Counted from the first letter of the stretch, positions 1-9,079 are shown. The stretch: DNA of 64,000 nt from JBNPEO01 sp050490315 (GCF_050490315.1 NZ_JBNPEO010000003.1:372001-436000), one strand, 5' to 3'. The notes: generated by a model not told the origin, from the sequence alone. A program made the numbers and translations.

Positions 1-687
1 GCTCAGGCCAAGGCTCAGCCTTTGGTGGGCAGGGAACTCTCTCTAGTGGCCCGCGCCAGACTGATTAGCCTACAGAATGAGATGAGTAATGCTCGCCTTC
101 CACTGTCCCAGCTAGTGTTGTTGGCCGACGAAGCCGCAGCGGCAGGCGCCAGAAGTGCCGAGCTGGAGGTGCTTTATTCGGCCGTCCGGCACGGCGAAGC
201 GTCCCTCGTGTTACGTCTGGCATCCGTAGCCGAAAAATGTGAAGGCCGTAGTGCGGCTTTTGTTCTCGAATTCTGCCGAGCAATTGTGGTCAAAGACGCA
301 GTCAAGCTCACCGATCTGAGCGAATTGGCCGCCCGCGAAGGCCAGTACCTGGCTGCGGCTGACTGTGCAGCTCAAGCGGTAAAGATCTTGGATTCTCGTG
401 GCGATCAAGCACGTAGATTCGGGGCCCAGCGACTTTACAAGCGACGCATTGCTGCCCTGACTACCGGCGGTGTATTAAGGGAGCCCAATAGCCCCGACCT
501 TGGCAAACTGACTCGACGAGAGCAGGAGATTGCCACGCTGGTTCAGTCCGGCTGCAGCAATCGAGAAATTGCCCTGCAGCTTTCTGTATCGCTGAGGACC
601 ATTGAGGGGCATCTGTACCGGATTTTTGCGAAGCTGGGAATTAGCCGCCGCGACGATCTTGCTGGGCGGATCAGCGTCTATCTCTAA
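1..687 (+). CDS. LuxR-type transcriptional regulator, C-terminal part (5' end outside window)
   Basis: The reading frame is open back to base 1, so the gene begins before the window; the TTG at 22 is only the first in-frame start-like codon. The visible 228 codons end in a GerE/LuxR helix-turn-helix: 'LTRREQEIATLVQSG', 'SNREIALQLSVSLRTIEGHLYRIFAKLGI'. The upstream part is alanine/leucine-rich and helical, as in the repeat region before the HTH of large ATPase-type (LAL/MalT-like) regulators. The visible part has no ATPase motif, so LAL membership is inferred. It is followed by a second LuxR-type end in the same direction. Target genes are unknown. Confidence 0.8.
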   Translation, partial: AQAKAQPLVGRELSLVARARLISLQNEMSNARLPLSQLVLLADEAAAAGARSAELEVLYSAVRHGEASLVLRLASVAEKCEGRSAAFVLEFCRAIVVKDAVKLTDLSELAAREGQYLAAADCAAQAVKILDSRGDQARRFGAQRLYKRRIAALTTGGVLREPNSPDLGKLTRREQEIATLVQSGCSNREIALQLSVSLRTIEGHLYRIFAKLGISRRDDLAGRISVYL

Positions 688-1108
688 ACACGTTGTTCTG
701 AGACGGTACCAGTGACGCTGGTGGGTGCCACAGGTACCCAAGGTGGAAGGTGATCCTAAGTACTCGTCAGTGACGTGCGGGCTCTGGAGCGCAAAAACGG
801 GTAGGGCATACTCGTGTTTTGGATGAGGCGTCCCTCTAGCTTTGAGGTATCGGATAGGGAACGCCGTGCCGAGGATGGGGTACCCATCCGAACTGGCTGC
901 CGTTGATTGGCGGACTCCCGGTTGCAACCGGGAGGAACAAGGACGGGGTCGGTGGTGAATAAGCCTTTGAGACCGAGGCTTCCCCCAGTCACCACCGGCC
1001 CCCCAGTTTTCTCAGTTTTTGTTCGTTGCTCTCATCAAGGCGGAGGGAAGGAAACCTTCTTATCGCGGCCTTTTGTGTCAGCTGAATCCGAGGAAGGGAT
1101 CCGTAGGG
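688..1108. other. Gene-free, strongly base-paired stretch between two LuxR-type genes
   Basis: No convincing reading frame is present. The right half is full of dyads: a 7-bp stem with a GTA loop (873-889), a perfect 20-bp palindrome (915-934), and a 14-bp stem (945-958 with 989-1002, one G-T wobble) enclosing a 6-bp stem (961-966 with 976-981). The last stem is followed by two T-runs near 1007-1020. It may be a structured RNA, a strong terminator for the upstream regulator, or a remnant repeat. Confidence 0.5.
945..1020 (+). terminator. Candidate intrinsic terminator: long nested hairpin with T-rich tail
   Basis: GGGGTCGGTGGTGA (945-958) pairs over 14 positions with 989-1002, and AAGCCT/AGGCTT form an inner stem. 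TTTT and TTTTT runs follow at 1007-1010 and 1016-1020. It lies about 260 bp after the upstream stop codon, which is far for a terminator, so another role is possible. Confidence 0.4.
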
Positions 1109-1522
1109 GTGGATAAGGCAACCAAGGATACGCTTTCTCTGTTGCTCGCCGACCGCCGGATTTGGCTGCTGGCGGCGCCTCGTACAGACCACCCGATCTC
1201 GCCAGAGCTGATGGAACTAATTGTTGCTGGCGAACTGACCGTGGTGAATTTTGACGATCTCAACCCGCAGGGCAGCAGTGACTCGCACAATGTTTCGGAA
1301 GGTGACGTTACTAGGCTCTCGCATCGCGAACGCGAAGTGGCCACCTTGGTGGTGCAAGGTCTCAGTAGTGCCGAAGTGGCACTGGCTCTGGATATTGCTG
1401 TGAACACGGTGAACGCCCATCTGCAACGAGCCTATAGAAAACTAGGAGTCTGTTGCCGGCAGGAGCTGGCTCTTTTGTGGGCAAGTGCTCCGCTTACTTC
1501 AATCCGCGAAGCTCAACGGTGA
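1109..1522 (+). pseudogene. LuxR/LAL-type regulator remnant (shrunken, possibly still expressed)
   Basis: The C-terminus is a clear LuxR HTH ('LSHREREVATLVVQG', 'VNTVNAHLQRAYRKLGV'). About 50 residues before it, 'DTLSLLLADRRIWLLAAPRTD' and 'GELTVVNFDDLNP' resemble the stretch after Walker B in LAL ATPases. In that family several hundred residues separate these two parts; here they are nearly fused, and no P-loop is found upstream. This fits a gene with its 5' end and middle deleted. A GTG at 1109 with AGGAAGG at 1091-1097 would give a 137-residue protein. The frame stays open upstream to a stop at 968, so an earlier start such as TTG 1019 is possible. It ends 84 bp before the sufS start. Confidence 0.55.
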
Positions 1523-1606
1523 GTGAGGCAACCAGCCGAGGACAAGTGGGACAATAGGAAGGCATACCGGCGGCCGACCGGATGCCGTCCACAAGGAGCA
1601 GGTTTT

Positions 1607-2938
1607 TTGAGCACCGTTACACCACCGCCGTCTGTCCGAACCGCTACGGGTGAGCTAGATGATGCCGAGGCGTTGAGAATCCGCAACGACTTCCCCATTC
1701 TGGATCAGGAAGTTAACGGATTCCCTCTGGTCTATCTGGACTCCGGGGCAACCTCGCAGAACCCCCTGAGTGTGCTCGAAGCCGAGCAGGAGTTCTACGA
1801 ACAGCGCAATGCGGCAGTCCACCGTGGTGCACACGAACTAGCCGTACACGCCACTGACGCTTTTGAGTCTGCCCGCGCCACGGTTGCCGCTTTTGTGGGT
1901 GCCCGTGAAGAAGAGATCGTGTGGACAGCCAACGCCACAGCTGGCCTGAACCTCTTGGCCTACTCATTCTCCAACGCTTCCACCGGTCTTGTTCCTGCCG
2001 AGTCCCAACAATTCGCAGTGGGACCGGGGGACGAAATTCTCACCACCGAGATGGAACACCACGCCAACCTGGTGCCGTGGCAAGAACTGTGCCGCCGCAC
2101 CGGCGCCACCTTGCGCTACATTCCAGTGGACGACGACGGCGCCTTGCGTATGGATGAAGCTCACCGATTGATTGGGCCACGGACCCGGGTGCTTGCCTTT
2201 ACGCACACTTCTAACGTTCTGGGCAACGTCAACCCGGTGACGGAATTGGTTTCCTTGGCCCGGGCAGTAGGAGCTTTTGTGGTGCTGGATGCCTGCCAGT
2301 CTGTGCCGCACCTGTCCGTGAACTTCGCCAGCCTGGACGTGGACTTTGCAGTGTTTTCTGGGCACAAGATGCTCGGCCCCACGGGCATAGGCGCATTGTA
2401 TGGGAAGCAGCACCTGCTGGATGCGCTGCCGCCATTTCTCACGGGCGGCTCCATGATCACCAAAGTGACCATGGAGTCTTCCCTCTACATGCCCGCTCCG
2501 CAGCGCTTTGAGGCTGGCACGCAGGCCGTCTCCCAAGCAGTGGCTTTGGCAGCAGCGGTGAACTACTTGAGTGAAACCGGTATGGACCGGATCGCCGCCC
2601 GTGAAGCACAACTGGGCCAGCGTCTTGCACAAGGAATCGCCGCCATTGATGGTGTTCGCCTGTTGGGCCCCGCGGCCGGAAGTGAGCGTACTGGCCTTGC
2701 CGCATTCGACGTCGAAGGCGTCCACGCTCACGACGTTGGTCAGTACCTCGACAGTAAGGGCATCGCCGTCAGAGTAGGCCATCACTGTGCCCAACCGCTC
2801 CACCGGCGCTTGGGGCTGACAGCGTCAACTCGTGCCAGCTCGTACCTGTACAACACCACCGCAGAGATTGACAGTTTCCTCGAAGCGCTGGCCCAAGTTC
2901 GCCCATACTTTGGCTTGACCGCCGTGGAAGGTAAGTAA
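1607..2938 (+). CDS. sufS: Cysteine desulfurase SufS (group II, PLP-dependent)
   Basis: This enzyme takes sulfur from L-cysteine for Fe-S cluster assembly, forming a persulfide passed to SufU. The fold-type I aminotransferase features are present: 'DSGATSQNP' near the N-terminus, the PLP lysine in 'SGHKMLGPTG', and the catalytic cysteine in 'GHHCAQPLHRRLG'. The TTG at 1607 is chosen because AAGGAG (1593-1598) lies 8 bp upstream. An in-frame GTG at 1523 lacks such a site and would add a Pro/Arg-rich leader untypical of SufS. The product has 443 residues, normal for the family. sufU follows after 5 bp, so the two should be co-transcribed. The other suf genes are not in this window. Confidence 0.93.
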   Translation: MSTVTPPPSVRTATGELDDAEALRIRNDFPILDQEVNGFPLVYLDSGATSQNPLSVLEAEQEFYEQRNAAVHRGAHELAVHATDAFESARATVAAFVGAREEEIVWTANATAGLNLLAYSFSNASTGLVPAESQQFAVGPGDEILTTEMEHHANLVPWQELCRRTGATLRYIPVDDDGALRMDEAHRLIGPRTRVLAFTHTSNVLGNVNPVTELVSLARAVGAFVVLDACQSVPHLSVNFASLDVDFAVFSGHKMLGPTGIGALYGKQHLLDALPPFLTGGSMITKVTMESSLYMPAPQRFEAGTQAVSQAVALAAAVNYLSETGMDRIAAREAQLGQRLAQGIAAIDGVRLLGPAAGSERTGLAAFDVEGVHAHDVGQYLDSKGIAVRVGHHCAQPLHRRLGLTASTRASSYLYNTTAEIDSFLEALAQVRPYFGLTAVEGK

Positions 2939-2943
2939 CCAAG

Positions 2944-3417
2944 ATGAGTTCGCTCGATTCGCTGTACCAGCAGATCATCCTGGAACACTCCAAAACCCGT
3001 AGTGGCGGTGACCTTCCGGAATCCGAGACTGCAGCGGCACCCGGGACACCCGGCGTTGGGCAATGCCACCAACTCAACCCTGTCTGTGGTGACGAAATCA
3101 CTCTGCGGCTGGAGCTCTCCGCGGACCGTTCAACGGTGGCAGGGATTCACTGGAACGGTGACGGTTGCGCGATTTCTATGGCGTCGGCGTCGATCCTTAG
3201 CGAAGAAGCAGCAGGAGCTGACCCAAGGCACCTAAAGGAACTGATTGACACCTTCCGCGACTTGATGCGCTCGCGTGGCAGTATCGAAGCCGATGAGGAA
3301 GTGCTTGGTGACGCAGCCGCATTGGCTGGTGTGTCCAAGTACCCTGCGCGGGTTAAGTGCGCCATGCTCGCCTGGGTTGCTGCTGAAGACGCCTTGCGTC
3401 AGGCCTTGGCCGAGTAA
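2944..3417 (+). CDS. sufU: Fe-S assembly sulfur-transfer protein SufU
   Basis: A NifU/IscU-like protein of 157 residues, starting 5 bp after sufS. The three family cysteines are visible ('NPVCGDEI', 'GDGCAISMASASI', 'VKCAMLAW'). The long spacing between the second and third is typical of Gram-positive SufU rather than IscU. Its established role is to accept sulfur from SufS through a zinc-bound site and pass it on to the SufBCD scaffold. It ends 34 bp before the convergent histidine kinase gene. Confidence 0.93.
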   Translation: MSSLDSLYQQIILEHSKTRSGGDLPESETAAAPGTPGVGQCHQLNPVCGDEITLRLELSADRSTVAGIHWNGDGCAISMASASILSEEAAGADPRHLKELIDTFRDLMRSRGSIEADEEVLGDAAALAGVSKYPARVKCAMLAWVAAEDALRQALAE

Positions 3418-3451
3418 CCCAATGACGACGTAACCTAAAGACTAGAAAGCC

Positions 3452-5164
3452 CTAGGGCTCCGCTGGGAGGGATGTGTCGGCGTCGGGATCGACCGGAAGA
3501 CGGACGGTAAACACCGAGCCTTGCCCTGGCGAGCTCTGGACCTCGATGGTGCCACCATGGCTGTCTACGATGCCTTTACTGATCCGTAAACCAAGGCCTA
3601 CCCCCGGGATGGCACGATCTGTGGCAGATTTGGCGCGGAAGAACTTGGTGAATAACCGTTCGACGTCGGCAGCTTCCATTCCGAGGCCCGTGTCGGCAAC
3701 GCGGCAACCCACTTCCGAGTCAGTGCTGAAGGTGGTTACAGTAACCACACCGCCGTCGGGAGAATACTTGATGGCGTTGGACACTAGGTTGTCCACCACT
3801 TGACCAATCCGGCCTACGTCGAAGACAGCCATCGCCGGCGTGGTGCTCTGATTTAACAGCACCACGTTGTTGGCTGTGGCGCGAGGCGAGGCGGAATCGA
3901 CGCTCAACTCTACGAGCTCTGAGAGGTCCGCTAATTGCCGGTGTAGCCCCACCGCAGGTGTGGCAGTGGCTAGCAGATCGGAGACGAGGTTGAGTAGCCG
4001 TTCACCATTTCGTTCTGCCACCTGTAGGTACGCGGCCAGATGCTTGGGCAGCTGCGTGGATTCTTCCAAAGCCAAGCTCAAATAACCCAGGATCGATGTC
4101 AGGGGAGTGCGCAATTCGTGGGAGACGTTGGAGACAAAGTCGTCTTTGGCCTGCAGCGCGAGCATTACTTCGGTGACGTCGTAGAAGGCCACCACTGATC
4201 CGGTGACGGTACCGTCAGTGTCTTTAATGGCGCGGGAGGTACTGGAAACTGCCCTTCGGTTACTGCCGTTGCCCAGCCACATCAGGGTCTCTGAAACGTA
4301 GTCACCGTTGATGGCACGCCGTACCGGGCGTTCCGCAGGGGGAATGGGCGTGGTTTGGTCACTTTCAAAAACTAACAACTGTTCTTCTGCGGCGTCTCGG
4401 GCGTCAGGCGGTAGCGCTAGACGGTGGAAGTCCCGTTGTTTGCGGTTCATCAGGATGTCATTACCGTCTGCATCCACTGCCACCAGACCAACATTGACAG
4501 TGTTCATAATGGCGTTGAGCAGTTGTTCGCGCTTCTGGCTCAGTCCAAGGGTTTCAACGAGCTGACGGTCCTTCTCCTTCAGAGCCATCTGCTGCTTTTC
4601 CATGCTGGCCACTAGGGTACTGGCGGCCACGCCCAGGCCAAGAAAAATCACTGGCAAAAGAAGCGGGCGGAGTAACTGCGCAGTAGTCAAAGTGTTGCCA
4701 TCGAACACCAATGGAGACCACACCACCATCAGTGAACCCAGCACGATAGCGGGCAGTGCTATGCGGCGGGAAAGTCCTGACGCCGCCAACCAAAAGACCG
4801 GAAAAAGGGTTAGAGCGGCAACACCGTTGAGGGTGTCACTGCCGGAGAGACGAATTACGGCAAGGGAAAGAAAATCAAAAACCGGAATTATCAGAAATAA
4901 ACCGAAGGTCAGCCGGTGCCAAGGAACGGCAAGGGTTGCCGCTAGAAGCAGGATCTGCGTCAGAATACCGGTCATCACAAAGGGATCGCCTAACGCCTTC
5001 GGGTTAGCAACAGCGGCGATCAGGATGGCACAAGCGATTCCAATACTGAGCGGTAATTGGCTCAGAAACACTCGCATTCGAAGCCCGTGCTGATGGAAGT
5101 AGCGCGGGAAAAGACTTGGGCCGGTGGTTCGGACGCCGGGCTGGTGAGAATCAGGAATTGTCAC
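3452..5164 (-). CDS. Membrane sensor histidine kinase with PAS-like domain (paralogue 1)
   Basis: About 570 residues. The N-terminal ~170 residues hold five to six membrane segments with short loops, so there is no large outer sensor domain. A linker leads to a PAS-like region ('AIMNTVNVGLVAVDADGN') and then HisKA with the phospho-accepting His in 'NVSHELRTPLTSILGY'. HATPase_c follows: N-box 'QVVDNLVSNAIKYSPDGG', G1 'DTGLGM', F-box 'LFTKFFRAK', G2 'GVGLGLRISKGIVDSHGG'. The GTG at 5164 is preferred; it overlaps the end of the upstream paralogue by 14 bp, indicating coupling. No response regulator lies nearby, so the partner and signal are unknown. Confidence 0.85.
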   Translation of the reverse strand: MTIPDSHQPGVRTTGPSLFPRYFHQHGLRMRVFLSQLPLSIGIACAILIAAVANPKALGDPFVMTGILTQILLLAATLAVPWHRLTFGLFLIIPVFDFLSLAVIRLSGSDTLNGVAALTLFPVFWLAASGLSRRIALPAIVLGSLMVVWSPLVFDGNTLTTAQLLRPLLLPVIFLGLGVAASTLVASMEKQQMALKEKDRQLVETLGLSQKREQLLNAIMNTVNVGLVAVDADGNDILMNRKQRDFHRLALPPDARDAAEEQLLVFESDQTTPIPPAERPVRRAINGDYVSETLMWLGNGSNRRAVSSTSRAIKDTDGTVTGSVVAFYDVTEVMLALQAKDDFVSNVSHELRTPLTSILGYLSLALEESTQLPKHLAAYLQVAERNGERLLNLVSDLLATATPAVGLHRQLADLSELVELSVDSASPRATANNVVLLNQSTTPAMAVFDVGRIGQVVDNLVSNAIKYSPDGGVVTVTTFSTDSEVGCRVADTGLGMEAADVERLFTKFFRAKSATDRAIPGVGLGLRISKGIVDSHGGTIEVQSSPGQGSVFTVRLPVDPDADTSLPAEP

Positions 5165-6890
5165 TGGGTTCCGACCCTGCCATTGGAAGCCTAAGCGTAA
5201 TTGTGGTTCCAACTCCTAATTCGCTGTCTAACTCGAGGGTTCCGCCGTGACGTTCGGTCAGTGACTTGGCAATGTTCAAGCCCAGACCGAAACCGGACAC
5301 TTGGGACTCGCGGGCCGAATTTGACCGGAAAAATCGTGAGAAAACTTTCTGCTGGTCCTCTGCGGAAATTCCCACACCGTGATCGATAACTTTGACCACT
5401 GCCTGATGAGCTGATGCATCGCGCCCCAAGACCACTGTCACAGTGGTGCTGGGGCTGTATTTAACCGCATTGGAAATGATGTTTTCTAGGATTTGACCCA
5501 CGCGCTGCGGATCAGCGAGCGCAACTACACACTCTGGGGCCTCTGTTCGGAGAGCAGCCCGGTGAATGGTAGCCAGAGGTTCAATGGCGGAGATCGCGGC
5601 GTCGATGCAGGAGCGAAGATCCGTAGGAACTGGCACAATGCTGAGCGTTGACTCGGCCGACGAAACTAGATCCGAGACGCGGTCCCGCAGTTTGGTGGCG
5701 TTACGCTCAATGACCTTTAAGGAAGGCACGTCGGTCATACCTGCATCGGTGAGTTCATCACGAAGCATTTCCGTATAACCAAGGATTGACGTCAAAGGTG
5801 TTCGGAGTTCGTGCGAGATTGTTGCCACAAACTCTTGTTGTGCGTTCGCTGAGTCAAGCAGCTGGGTGACATTCGCAAAGGCCACAACGTGCCCAGCTGC
5901 GGCTGAAGCGGCCGGGATTGCGTCCGGCGTGGTCGTTGCCATGCGGATGGGTCTGGCAGTGGCGCTGTAAGCGGTCACCCGCCCTTCGCGCCGTTCCCAA
6001 AAAAGCATGTTGCTGTACTCTTCACCGCGGATAGCGCGTGCCAAGGGCCTGCGCTCGGCCGGAATGGGGGTGACTTTGTCGGGCTCAAAAAGCTCCTTAC
6101 TTCCTTCCCCCATGGCAAACCACTTTTCACGTGCGGCTCCGGCCTCGCGTAACTCGGCGGAGATTGCCATGTCTTCACGGAACCCACGTTTGTTCACCAC
6201 CGAAGGGACACCGCTGGCATCCATTGCTACTACGCCAACATCGATAGCGGAGAGAACTGAGCGCAACAGCTCTTCTTTTTCTTGGCTTTGAGCGAGTGCT
6301 GAGGCAAGTTGTTGTGAGGTTCGTAGGAGCGTCTGCGATTGGCCCTCCAAGCGGCTGGTAATAAATGCCACGGCAAGGCCCACAAAGAAAATCACCAAGG
6401 GAAGGGCGGCCAAACGCGCCACAACCTGGGATGACAGGGGAGTCAGACCCAATAGCAGCGGGGCGATCATCATCAAGATGGTGGCACCCATTCCAATGGC
6501 AACACCGCGGTACTTGATGCTTACCGCTAAACGCGTCATGGGGAATACGGCAAGGAGTCCCATAACATCGAGCACCGTCAGAGAGCCGATTCGGGCCAGA
6601 ATAATGGCCACGAAACCGAGGAGCGCCAGTACCACAGACGGGTTGGCTCGAAAGCGGTCCCAAGGAAAAACGGCGGCAAAAATAAGGCTCAGCAGAAGGA
6701 CAGCGTAACCAGCCACAAAGGCCCCATGACTGAGCAATTCTGGGTACATCACGGTGAACAGCACGCCCAGCAGGAGCATCGGGATGGCGAGCAGCAGATG
6801 GCGTTCGAGCGAGGATTCCTTTCCCTCTGTGCCCAGCAAAATCCGGGTCAGGGGGACGCTCTCAGAGTCCGACGATGCGAAGAGGGGCAT
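5151..6890 (-). CDS. Membrane sensor histidine kinase with PAS-like domain (paralogue 2)
   Basis: 579 residues with the same layout as its downstream neighbour: about six N-terminal membrane segments, a PAS-like segment ('SVLSAIDVGVVAMDASGV'), HisKA ('TISHELRTPLTSILGY') and HATPase_c ('QILENIISNAVKYSP', 'DHGVGI', 'GFGLGLNIAKSLTERHGG'). The shared HisKA core and an equivalent 'TPIP..RP..RAI.G' stretch mark the two as products of a tandem duplication. ATG 6890 has AGGTGG about 6 bp upstream. No response regulator is adjacent; the next gene upstream is nhaA, after 115 bp. Confidence 0.85.
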   Translation of the reverse strand: MPLFASSDSESVPLTRILLGTEGKESSLERHLLLAIPMLLLGVLFTVMYPELLSHGAFVAGYAVLLLSLIFAAVFPWDRFRANPSVVLALLGFVAIILARIGSLTVLDVMGLLAVFPMTRLAVSIKYRGVAIGMGATILMMIAPLLLGLTPLSSQVVARLAALPLVIFFVGLAVAFITSRLEGQSQTLLRTSQQLASALAQSQEKEELLRSVLSAIDVGVVAMDASGVPSVVNKRGFREDMAISAELREAGAAREKWFAMGEGSKELFEPDKVTPIPAERRPLARAIRGEEYSNMLFWERREGRVTAYSATARPIRMATTTPDAIPAASAAAGHVVAFANVTQLLDSANAQQEFVATISHELRTPLTSILGYTEMLRDELTDAGMTDVPSLKVIERNATKLRDRVSDLVSSAESTLSIVPVPTDLRSCIDAAISAIEPLATIHRAALRTEAPECVVALADPQRVGQILENIISNAVKYSPSTTVTVVLGRDASAHQAVVKVIDHGVGISAEDQQKVFSRFFRSNSARESQVSGFGLGLNIAKSLTERHGGTLELDSELGVGTTITLRLPMAGSEPSDNS

Positions 6891-7005
6891 GGGTCCACCT
6901 TGAGTGATGTACTCAGGCCCCCGGAGTGGAGCCTAGGCATGATTTTGCCATGCATTGGGCGTCAGCGTGATTTTGTCCCGGCTACTGGCGACCAGGGAGC
7001 AGTTT

Positions 7006-8319
7006 TTAGTGGCGTTGGAAGGCATCAGGGATTCCGTCGCCGTCGGCGTCGAGGGATTCGATCTCCTCAACCTTGCGGTAATGACGGTTCCGGATTCGCA
7101 GCACAACGGCGGCGAGCAGGGCAGCAATCAAGGAGCCAGCGAGGATCGCCACCTTGGCGTGGTCATTGTGTGGCGAGCCTTGGCCAAAGGCGAGTTCTGA
7201 AATGAGCAAGGACACGGTGAACCCAACCCCGGCCAAAAGCGCTAGACCCGCTACATCCACCCATGCCAGTCCGTCGTCCAAACTGGCCTTGCTGGTTCGG
7301 GTCACGAGCCATGTTGCAGCGAACACTCCGATGGCTTTGCCGGCAACCAGTGCCAGGGTCACGCCTTGGGCCACTGGATCGGCAAGGGCCTCGGCTATTC
7401 CCTGCCCGCCACCTAGAGCCACACCTGCGGAGAAGAAAGCGAAGACGGGTACAGCGATCCCGGCACTGAGTGGGCGAAGGGAATGCTCAAAGCGTTCGGC
7501 TAAGCCGGCGTCGGGCTCGGTACCGGAGAATTTTTTCTGTTGTGAATTCAGCACCGGCACGGCAAAGCCCAAAAGCACTCCTGCAACGGTTGCGTGAATT
7601 CCTGAGGCATGGATGAGAGCCCAGGTGGCCAATGCCGGAGGTAGCAACCAGTACCACTGATGAACTCGCTTTTGCACCAAAAACGTAAAGATTGCCAAGG
7701 GGATCACTGCTGCTGCGAGCAACCAGGGCTGCAGATCTGTTGCGTAGAAAATCGCAATGATGGCGATGGCAATCAGGTCATCAACCACGGCCAGAGTCAG
7801 CAAAAACGTACGCAGAGCGGCCGGCAAGTGAGTGCTGATGACAGCCAAGACGGCAAGAGCGAATGCGATGTCCGTTGCCGTGGGAATAGCCCAGCCACGC
7901 AGCGCCGTAGCGTCATTGAGATTCACCACGGCGAAAATAATTGCCGGCACCGCAACACCGCCTACTGCGGCAGCGACCGGGACAATCGCCTTGGCCGGAT
8001 TCCGGAGGTCACCTGCCACAAATTCGCGTTTGAGTTCAAGTCCTGCGATAAAGAAAAACAGGGCCAGGAGACCATCGGCGGCCCAAAGGCCCATACTGAG
8101 TTCCAGATGCCACGGTTCGTAGCCGAAAGTGAAGTCCCTTAGAGCAAAGTAGCTTGACGCCGCGGGAGAGTTAGCCCATATAAGAGCTATAACCGTAGCG
8201 ATCATCAAGAGCGCCCCGCCAACTGTCTCTTTGCGCAAGATAGCGCTGACACGCTGGTACTCGGGGTAACTGCTGCGGGAAAGGATACGGCGAAGTGCCG
8301 ATGCTGGTGGCCGGGTCAT
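7006..8319 (-). CDS. nhaA: Na+/H+ antiporter NhaA with an EF-hand-like C-terminal tail
   Basis: A 437-residue polytopic membrane protein of the NhaA family, which exchanges cytoplasmic Na+ for external protons. Family signatures are clear: 'LFFFIAGLELKREF', 'IPTATDIAFALAVLAV' and the ion-binding aspartate pair in 'TLAVVDDLIAIAIIAIFY'. The last residues are unusual: after the final membrane helix comes a short charged tail ending 'SLDADGDGIPDAFQRH', whose DxDxDGxxD pattern is a calcium-binding loop of EF-hand or thrombospondin-3 type. Its function here is unknown. Confidence 0.92.
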   Translation of the reverse strand: MTRPPASALRRILSRSSYPEYQRVSAILRKETVGGALLMIATVIALIWANSPAASSYFALRDFTFGYEPWHLELSMGLWAADGLLALFFFIAGLELKREFVAGDLRNPAKAIVPVAAAVGGVAVPAIIFAVVNLNDATALRGWAIPTATDIAFALAVLAVISTHLPAALRTFLLTLAVVDDLIAIAIIAIFYATDLQPWLLAAAVIPLAIFTFLVQKRVHQWYWLLPPALATWALIHASGIHATVAGVLLGFAVPVLNSQQKKFSGTEPDAGLAERFEHSLRPLSAGIAVPVFAFFSAGVALGGGQGIAEALADPVAQGVTLALVAGKAIGVFAATWLVTRTSKASLDDGLAWVDVAGLALLAGVGFTVSLLISELAFGQGSPHNDHAKVAILAGSLIAALLAAVVLRIRNRHYRKVEEIESLDADGDGIPDAFQRH

Positions 8320-8403
8320 AAAGCTCCCTGAAGGGTTTTGGGGTCAACGGAAAATCGCCGACCAGACTTCCCGGCACACCAGCATCTAGTCTACGCGAAG
8401 TGC

Positions 8404-8901
8404 TCAGTGGCTTTCGAGCCAGGCCTGAGCTTGTGAGGCTTGAAGCTTCAGCCCCTTGGCCACCATGGGCTCGGCAGCGCTGGCAATCTTCGAACCCAAA
8501 AACGGGATTGAAGAACTTACCTTGCCATCAAGGTCAATGCGGGTCCCAGTGCCCTCAGCAACGAGCTTTTGCACGGCCGAAACGTCCACGGGCGCGCCAG
8601 CTACCTTCAGAGATATATTCGCCTGACGTGACCCGTCAGCAGCGGGTGCTGACCAGCTCTCCGTCTGAGTGACAGTCAAGGATTCGCCAACGAACTTCTT
8701 GGCGATCTCCGGGAGCCGAGTGGTGGGCAGGGTGCGCACCACTGTGATAACAAACTCGCCGTTCAACTCGCCCTGGCGGGTAACGGACGTGAGTGTTCCA
8801 CCAACCAGCTCACTCGTGTGCCGCAAAAAGTCTTCATTCACAAAGGTCTCGGTCACACGATCTACGCCAAAGGGCAAAGTGGTGGATGCAGTCAGAGCCA
8901 T
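8404..8901 (-). CDS. DUF2505 family protein
   Basis: 165 residues. The ATG at 8901 follows a good GGAGG site; an in-frame ATG at 8958 would add 19 residues with no site of its own. The sequence ('TASTTLPFGVDRVTETFVNEDFLRHTSELV...', ending in a helix 'KGLKLQASQAQAWLE') fits the actinobacterial DUF2505 family, a START/Bet v1-like fold with no known ligand. It is divergent from mfd. No membrane segments or signal peptide are seen, so it should be cytoplasmic. Confidence 0.75.
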   Translation of the reverse strand: MALTASTTLPFGVDRVTETFVNEDFLRHTSELVGGTLTSVTRQGELNGEFVITVVRTLPTTRLPEIAKKFVGESLTVTQTESWSAPAADGSRQANISLKVAGAPVDVSAVQKLVAEGTGTRIDLDGKVSSSIPFLGSKIASAAEPMVAKGLKLQASQAQAWLESH

Positions 8902-9079
8902 GGGTCCTCCAAAGGTTGGGTCGAACAAAAGTAAGTTCGTATCTGGGCTGACAATCATCCTACGGCTACACCCACCTCAGCCGGGCTCGGGTAGGCTAAG
9001 AACACCCGGGATTCAGATGAATTTCGGGCTTTTGTGTTGCCGCATTTCCCGCACCAACCGCCATCTCCAGGAGTCTGCG

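Noticed and set aside
883..895. Short resemblance to 5S rRNA ('cccatccgaact')
   Set aside because: Only a dozen bases match, with no other 5S helices or neighbouring rRNA genes.
1964..2803. Minus-strand open frame of 279 codons opposite sufS
   Set aside because: It is the reverse of a clear SufS gene, with no ribosome site and a composition typical of an antisense shadow.
3448..3459. 12-bp palindrome AGCCCTAGGGCT between convergent sufU and the kinase gene
   Set aside because: It has no loop or T-run and overlaps the kinase stop codon; too little to call a terminator.
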